A model generated the notes under the pieces. It saw only the letters and a list, made by a program, of their open reading frames with translations. It ran no database searches and had not been told where the DNA came from. From the NCBI GenBank assembly GCA_963573315.1, contig OY752145.1, positions 1,984,001 through 2,048,000 of the forward strand: DNA of 64,000 nucleotides, in the 5' to 3' direction. A program made the translations under genes and the position numbers. Below, piece by piece: positions 57,610 through 64,000 of the stretch (positions within the stretch are counted from its first letter, which is position 1; the number at the start of each line of letters is the position of its first letter). The stretch is from Entomortierella parvispora (lineage: Eukaryota; Mortierellomycota; Mortierellomycetes; Mortierellales; Mortierellaceae).

Positions 57610-57991
57610 GCAGATCGTTCGATCGGGATCGTGTTTGAGGAGAGCGTTGATGCGATTCGTCTTGCAGAAGGGTTTGTTTGATCAGGGAAAGAGAGGAGAT
57701 CGGTCTCCTTCAGTGCTACAGTGCTACCACCATCATCACCATCACACACAGTGGTCAGGGTGATTCACACCGTGTCCCGCCCCGACCTCACTCCCTTTTT
57801 CACACACCTCGCTTGTTCTTGTTCAGGGCGTTCGTGCCATTCTTAAGGGTGTGACCTCTCTCTCTCTCTCTCTCTCTCTGTTGTACACCCTTAACAGATA
57901 CCCTCTCCGATGTTTGTCAACATTGTCGATCAGGCTGCCATGCATTGCCATTTTGTCATTGTCTTCTCCACTCATACTCATCACAGCAAAC
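57610..57991. promoter_or_regulatory. Bidirectional promoter region, C1-THF synthase / uL30m
   Basis: 382 bases between two divergent start codons, with (CT)11 at 57859-57879 on the uL30m side and CACCATCATCACCATCACAC near 57727. Both genes probably start transcription here. If the internal ATG of C1-THF synthase is also used, a second start site could lie inside the first exon. Confidence 0.5.
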
Positions 57992-58737
57992 ATGTCGTCC
58001 ATCTCAAGGATCCTCTCCACCATCAAACCCTCTCTCACATCCTCGGCCGCTGCCGTCCGGACATACACCACCTCAACAACAGAGACTGCCGCTGCTGTTG
58101 CACCAGGACACTACAAGGTCACCCAAACCCGCTCCTTGATTGGTGTCCCCAAGTCTACCATCAAAGGTAATGTCAGACAGCCCTCTTCTCTGATTCAAGA
58201 AAGACTACCTTTTGCGCAGCGGTAGTCATGATAGTCATGATACTGTGAGCATGTCCAATGATATATATCTATACTGACAATTTTTTTCTCTTTTTCTTTT
58301 TCTTTTCCTTCTATATTCACTTTACACCCCTCTTGATCTTGGACCTCATTTTTTATTCTGCCATGACTGGATCATCGACTTGGATTATTGGAACTACTCG
58401 GGATCACCATGGACTCACTCTTCGACAATATCCTTTTGCTGATCACATCATTTGGAACACGGACACATGGAACTTTTTTACTCCTCGTCTACTACTTCAC
58501 ATACGTCAAATCATTCTTTTGGACAACGAAAACAAAAAAACAGTTCTCAAATCTCTTGGTCTCGGTCGCAAGATCGGACGCCCCGTCTTCCAGCCTCACC
58601 ACCCAGCAGCTGCAGGAAAGATCTTGAAGGTCAAGGAGTTGGTCAAGGTCGAGAACATGGCCGGCCCTATTCCACCACAAGGATTCCAACGTACCCGCGC
58701 CACAAAAGGATACAAGGTCGTTGGAACAATGTTCTAA
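57992..58737 (+). CDS. Mitochondrial large-subunit ribosomal protein uL30m (L30/MRPL33 family)
   Basis: Two exons, 57992-58166 and 58544-58737 (377-base intron, GTAATG...ACAG), encode 122 residues. The N-terminal 33 residues are Ser/Thr/Arg-rich and lack acidic residues (MSSISRILSTIKPS, VRTYTTS), a mitochondrial presequence with a likely cleavage near Arg-Thr-Tyr. The core HYKVTQTRSLIGVPKSTIK joined to VLKSLGLGRKIGRPVFQP is the uL30 signature (K-V-T-x-x-R-S-x-I-G-x-P ... L-K-x-L-G-L), followed by ILKVKELVKVEN. The splice restores this block in phase. The protein sits in the mitochondrial large ribosomal subunit. The start at 57992 is chosen over an upstream in-frame ATG at 57851 inside the CT repeat. 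Confidence 0.92.
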
Positions 58738-58982
58738 TTGTAATATTCACATCAACATTCATGAGAGACATAGCAGTAGACTACAATACACCCTCAAGCA
58801 TAGACATTCTACCTCATAAAAAGCTACCATACATATTCATGTCCGTCGTTTTAAATATATTTGATAAATAAGTGAGAGGGAAATGGCAGACAAAATACAG
58901 ATAGGACTTGAGGTGAACAACAAACAAATAATTGAACAAAAAGCAATAAAGGGAAAACTAATAAATATACGACCAGGACGGT
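58738..58982. other. Convergent spacer
   Basis: AT-rich 3' regions of uL30m and the PKA gene. AATAAA-like sequences occur on both strands. No gene. Confidence 0.5.
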
Positions 58983-60866
58983 TTAAAATCCTGGAAAGTA
59001 CGAGCCAAGTTCATCTTGTTCGCCTGCCGGGTAGACACCATACTGCTCGGCATCCTCAGGGTAGTCATCAAAGTTACTGGCATCACCCTCACCCAAGATT
59101 GTCGGCCGATAGGGGGCCTCGATTTGGCGAGAGTATACTTGATCCCAGTTCACACCTTCGAACCAAGGGTGGCTCTTGATGTCCGTAGCGCCTCCTCTCA
59201 AGTTACCGTATCTCTTGGTTAGATCCGCAGTCAACAACCTCTTCAAAAGATCCTTGAGTGCAGGCTGGAAATGGGCAGGGTACTTGACCTTGCCAGCCAT
59301 GATCTTGCCGTACAACTTGATATGGTCCTCATCAAAGAATGGTGGGAACCCGGCCACCATTTCAAACATCAGCACGCCCATCGACCACCAATCCACTGCC
59401 TTTCCATATCCTTTAGATTGAATGATCTCTGGAGCGAGATAATCAGGCGTACCGCAAAGCGTAAAAGTCATGTTCTGGGGAACATGTTTTGCAAAACCAA
59501 AGTCTGTGATCTTGATGTGACCCATCGAGTCCAGCAACAAGTTCTCAGGCTTGAGATCGCGGTAGATCACAGCGTGCGAGTGCAAGTACTCAAGAGCGAG
59601 CAAGACCTCGCAAGTATAGAAGCGTGCCACATGTTCGGGGAAACGCTAGAAAGAATAGGCGAAGGAGGAGACGAGTGAGAAAAGAGGTACAGTATGACGA
59701 TCATGACGCGCTTTGCCTAAAAATAACAACTCAACAATTCAACAGCCATATCCAATTTGCTCTCATATTCCCACAAAAGCCCCGCCAGCCCCATGTCCCA
59801 TTTCCCTGCGCCATGGGGCACATGTGGCCCAACCAAACAAAATTTTTCATGTTCCCGCCCAATTTCATGCAGCCTCCCTTGGCCTATGGTGGGGTGTGAA
59901 GTGTGGGCTTGGACCAGACCGATCCGTAGGCGTAGGCGGGCAGGAAATAATTCGCGTTCGAAACATCCCCGCCCAGAAAGAGTGCATTCATGCAAAAAGG
60001 AAAACTCTTGTAAACAAACCGAACATGATGATCTGATCTTTTTTTTGGTTTTTGGTTTTTGGTTTTTGGTTTTTGTTGTTGTTCTGCGATGACCTTCCCA
60101 ACCGCTCCCCAGCGCCCAACGTCTTGTTTAGATCATCAATCACCTCACCGACCCTCCCAAGTCAGGTCCAGATCAAACTTCAAGGAGCACAAGCGATGAC
60201 GACGCTGAGAATCTTGAAGGAAAAAAAGAAAAAGAATGCACAGACATACCTGACTCTTGCGCAGAACCGAAAACAGCTCTCCTCCGACAACATAATCCAT
60301 GACCATGTACAGGTTCCGGACATCCTGGAAGGTTCCCCAAAGATTGATCAAGAAAGGATGCTCGACTCTCTCCAGAATCATCTTTTCGTTGTTGGTATGC
60401 TCAACCTGCTTCAGTCGGACCACTTCAGTCTTCTTAAGGACTTTCATCGCGTAGAACCGAGAGTTGAACCGTGACTGGACCAGGTGCACACGACCAAAGG
60501 ATCCTGTGCCTAGTGTCCGATGGATCCGGAAATCATCCAGGTTGAATTTGCGACGCGTTGTCGCCTGCTGTGGTTGCTGCTGTGGTTGCGCCTGTCTCTG
60601 CTGCTGTTGCTGTTGTATTTGTTGCTGCTGGAGCTGCTGTTGCTGTAATTGCTGTGTTGATGGCTGTTGAATCTGCTGCTGTGCGAGTTGTGGGACTTGT
60701 TGCTGTTGAGCAAGTCGCTGGGCTTGTTGCTGCTGTGCGAGCAGCTGTTGCTGTTGGAGCTGTTGCTGTTGTTGCTGTTGTTGCTGTTGGAGTTGCTGCT
60801 GCTGCATAAGCTTTTGTTGCTCTAAAAGCTGGTGTTGCATCTGCTCTTGTTGCTGTTGTTGCTGCA

Positions 60867-60907
<41 letters not shown>

Positions 60908-63566
60908 AGGATTTGTGGATTTTGATCCTGGAGACCAGAACCAGGAGAAGAGGCATTTGCGGAGACCATTGGGACGGACTGGAAACCCACGGTCTGTGTT
61001 TGCTGTGTTGCTGGCACTTGAGCCTGCCCTTGCTGTAGCGATGAATCGGGAGTGATGGCTTGCTGATTCAATTGAAGCTGGTCCAATGAGAGATTGCTCG
61101 GACTGTTGACCGTGACAGGGGTCTGCTGCTGCTGTTGTTGTTGTTGCAGCTCAAGTGCGCGCCTGACTTCTTCTTCGTCGTTGTGGCTATACCCGCGTCC
61201 GTTGTAGAGAGCGTTGTAGTCGACGGTCGCGAATTGATTCGAGGCTGCAGAATGAAAGAAGGGTGAAAAGAGAGGAATGAGATCGGGGTGTAATGAGTGC
61301 CTTTTTTTTGGCTGAAAGACACAAGAGGTGAGGCGAGGTCGGCAATGAGGAATGGAGAGGACAGAAGAGAAGGAAAGAAAGGAAGAGGGAGCGGTGACAA
61401 AGACGAGGAAGACAAGAGCAAGGGACGGGACGACAACACGACACGACGCACGGCGACCCAGACCTGGACACAAAGAACGGCCCTTTCGCGGTCGCTCCTC
61501 TGCCCTCCCTCGATCTCCTCTCCCTCCCTTCCTCCTCTTGTTCTCGTGGCTGACCTTCCCTCAACGCCATTGCCTCACGCCGCCCTCACCAGGAGAGTCT
61601 TATCCTCCGAGAAATGAGTCCCATGCCATGCCGAGCTGCATCGACATTTTTTCTCTCCGTTTCATGCATTGCCGTCTGTATTTGGTCAGCAACGAAACAC
61701 TGCACCCTGATCTCCCAAGAGTTCCCATCCCATTCCAGTCCTGCCCTTTTCTGCCATTCACACTCTTCGCGCTGAGATCCGGCCTTGCGTAAACAAGAAA
61801 AAATAAAGAAGGATGAAAAGGAATGGCGAAAAGGAATAAAGAAGTTGCCATTGACACGTTCCACGGACGAACGGCCACCGGTTCCTTGCCATTCGCCCTT
61901 TTTTGTTAACCTGGATGTTTTTTTTTTTTTTTTTTTTCATCCTTCCCAAATAGGACGACATCTCCAGTCCATCAAGGTTGCAAGACAAAGAGCAAGAAAA
62001 AGACAAGTTCCGACGATAAAAACAGTTGTGTTTAACGGTACCCAGTCATGAGTACCCTGAAGCGGGGCAACAAAAAAAAACATTGGGAAGAGAGAAAGAA
62101 AGAGGACAGCCTGTCACCCCTGTCTACACCCACGAACATTTACCTTGATATCCAGAATCTGTCGTTGCAGTGCTGCTGTAGTATGCGCTGTTGGTAGGCT
62201 TGGACCCGTTCATGCCGCCCCCAGTCATAGGGGCAATTATATTGTTGAAATTGCTGCCGCCACCGCTGGCGACTGCCGCATTCATGGTTGTTGCGGCAGG
62301 AGCAGAGTTTGAGGTCGTAGCATACAAACCGCCAGTAGAGCTTGCTCGGGCCTCGTATCGTGGTTGTACATCATGCCCCAGGTCGTTTGAGTCCGTTGAC
62401 GCTGGAAAGAGATAGAAGATGAAGTAGAGAATTGAAATCAGCATCTCTTAAAAAAAAAAAAAAAAAAAAATGGCGGGAAACTGAACAAATGAATTGGTGC
62501 TTTGGCGCATAAACAAAGACGCAAGGTTGGCCAATGCATGGCCTATCTCCCCCAAGAAATGAAGCCTCTGTGCTCTCAACTCCCGACCAACGGGGCCACT
62601 GAAAAACAATGATCTGCACCCCGTCTAGCCCTTCCTCCCCCCCTCCCCTCCATCTCTCTCCTCCATCTCTCTTTCTATCTTTCTTTTCTTTCGTCTCCTC
62701 CAGTCGCGTAATCTAGCCCTCGCTCGAGTCGGTCCAACTCACCATTCCTCGCCATTCTTTTTTTAACACCGCTCCTCCTCCACCACCTGCTTGTCAGTTA
62801 AGCTCAATCGACCCTGCAGCTCAAACCTGCTGTCCGCAACAGCAATAATTATTCTAGGACCGTGCTGTAGACGAAAGCATCAGAGACTAGACCGCACGTT
62901 TGCCCACACGGGTCGGCGTCAAGTCTCTCCCTTTTTGCCTCGGTGTACATTTTGAGAGAACAGCAAAACATAGAAGGGGTTTCTGATGACAAGATCATCT
63001 TTCTTTTCGTGAATAGGGGGGAAGGAGGAAATTGTTCAGAAGACCTTTGGCCTCCTTGGGCTCTTCATTCAAATCATTCATTCATACATCCTCCTCGACC
63101 CTTTTTTTGTATCTTTGACTCTCCCGTTTTTTCTCCCCTTCGGTCGCTCCCCACCCTGATTGTATGCCTGGGATGAAATTGATGGAAGAGGAAGGGACAC
63201 CCAACGCTGAGCCAAACACCAAATGAATGAGAGAAAGGGAAGAAAAACGCGCGTGCTCTTTTGCCCAAGGGGACTTGTAGACCCCGAATGAATGTAGGAG
63301 GAACTAAAATGAAGGAGGAACTGGATTTAAACAACATGGAGTAGGAAAAAAAGAGAACAGAAGAAACTTGGTGGAAAGGGGTTTGTAAGAACGGGACATG
63401 AGCTGCGTTGGTGGGAAATGAATCAATTTTTTTTGCCCGCTCCTCCAAAAGAAAAAAAGGGTTTCATTTTACATTTGATACCTTCGACGTGATCGGTTTC
63501 CATGGCATGACCTGCACCAGACTTCTTGCGCAGGGTCTTGTCCAGAAACTTGTTGAACAAGGACAT
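58983..63566 (-). CDS. cAMP-dependent protein kinase catalytic subunit with long Gln-rich N-terminus
   Basis: Four exons, 63566-63482, 62401-62144, 61244-60250 and 59645-58983, encode 666 residues. The kinase domain starts near residue 353: glycine loop GTGSFG (360-365), Lys382 in [16 protein letters not shown] (474-481), DFG (494-496), activation-loop Thr508 in [13 protein letters not shown], and the C-terminal FPGF that matches the FxxF ending of PKA catalytic subunits. It phosphorylates Ser/Thr proteins when cAMP releases the regulatory subunit, controlling growth, carbon use and development. Residues 1-345 hold an Asn/Gly/Ser-rich part and long polyQ tracts, as in several fungal PKAs. Introns 1 and 2 are about 1080 and 900 bases, far longer than others in this window. 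Confidence 0.95.
60577..60909 (-). repeat. Gln-codon (CAG/CAA) repeat array in the PKA gene
   Basis: On the minus strand runs of CAG and CAA encode glutamine blocks broken by Leu, Ala, Met and Ile, directly upstream of the kinase domain. Confidence 0.9.
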
Positions 63567-64000
63567 GGTGAAGGATAGAGCGCGGATGAAAAGATCGGGT
63601 GTGTGCTGTTTGGATTGTTGTTGTTTGGTAATAAAGAGACGGAGGCTGAAATGAAATAATAAAAAAAAATACAGAGTTGGTCTAGGACGCGAAGGAATCG
63701 ATGGAATCTCGATCGCTAGTGATCTGGACGATACTTGCTGAGAGGGACAAGGTGGACGGAGAGTTGGAGAGCACGGTCGTGATGCGGATGGAGATGAGCG
63801 CGGTGATGAATGCAAAGAATGAATGGAATGAGGAAACAACGGGAAAGAGATGTCTCTTTCTGCAATGCACGCTCCACATGGGTCAAACCTGAACGCAGAA
63901 ACGAGTACGAGCGAGGGAGAGAAAAAAAAAAAAAAAAAAAAAAAAAAAAGGTGACTGCCAAGGGCAGGTTTCACCCGTGCCAGGCGCGAGACGCGTCTTT
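63567..64000. promoter_or_regulatory. Upstream region of the PKA gene
   Basis: Leader and promoter sequence with an A-rich run at 63661-63670 and a long A run at 63927-63949. No other gene is supported before the window ends. Confidence 0.45.

Overview
This is a stretch of nuclear DNA from an early-diverging fungus, most likely Mortierellomycota (Mortierella and relatives). The reasons are: many short GT-AG introns on both strands; a single-chain ATP-citrate lyase (ascomycetes split it into two subunits); Gln/His/Ser-rich protein extensions; homologues of TMEM242, NIPA and ELMOD proteins; and CT-rich leaders before start codons. The lineage is an inference from gene content, not a database match. 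Exon boundaries were read by hand from splice signals, reading phase and family conservation.

Layout. 1-5.0 kb is repeat-derived: a frameshifted fragment of an unidentified gene, the 3' part of a non-LTR retrotransposon (RNase H and zinc-knuckle tail), then repeat copy A. 5.1-32 kb is a compact run of genes: Dap1/MAPR haem protein (+), TMEM242-like (-), a Ynd1-type apyrase with a very long tail (+), ATP-citrate lyase (-), a bacterial-type cytidylate kinase with a mitochondrial presequence (+), GPN2 GTPase (-), a two-finger GATA factor (+), an Oac1-type mitochondrial carrier (-), a Pro-rich single-pass membrane protein (+) and an ELMO-domain protein (-). 32.4-42.3 kb is all on the minus strand: a NIPA/DUF803 transporter with a Cys-rich ectodomain, a 3-hydroxyisobutyrate-dehydrogenase-like gene with two broken relatives beside it, and a large Gln/His-rich protein. 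42.3-46.5 kb is gene-poor and rich in microsatellites, followed by an orphan membrane protein (+) and a C2-domain/Pro-Gln-rich protein (-). 50.4-53.3 kb is repeat copy B, the inverted relative of copy A; it also carries a broken genomic copy of the 5' part of the Dap1 gene at 5.1 kb. 53.4-64 kb holds C1-tetrahydrofolate synthase (-) and mitochondrial ribosomal protein uL30m (+), which share one intergenic region, then the PKA catalytic subunit (-).

Shared themes. ATP-citrate lyase makes cytosolic acetyl-CoA and oxaloacetate, and the Oac1-type carrier could return oxaloacetate to mitochondria. C1-THF synthase, cytidylate kinase, uL30m and the TMEM242-like protein all point to mitochondrial or one-carbon/nucleotide functions. 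There are no operons; most genes are paired divergently or convergently with spacers of 0.1-1 kb. The most unusual feature is the A/B repeat family, which carries coding-like modules and, in copy B, an unspliced fragment of a gene that is intact 48 kb away.
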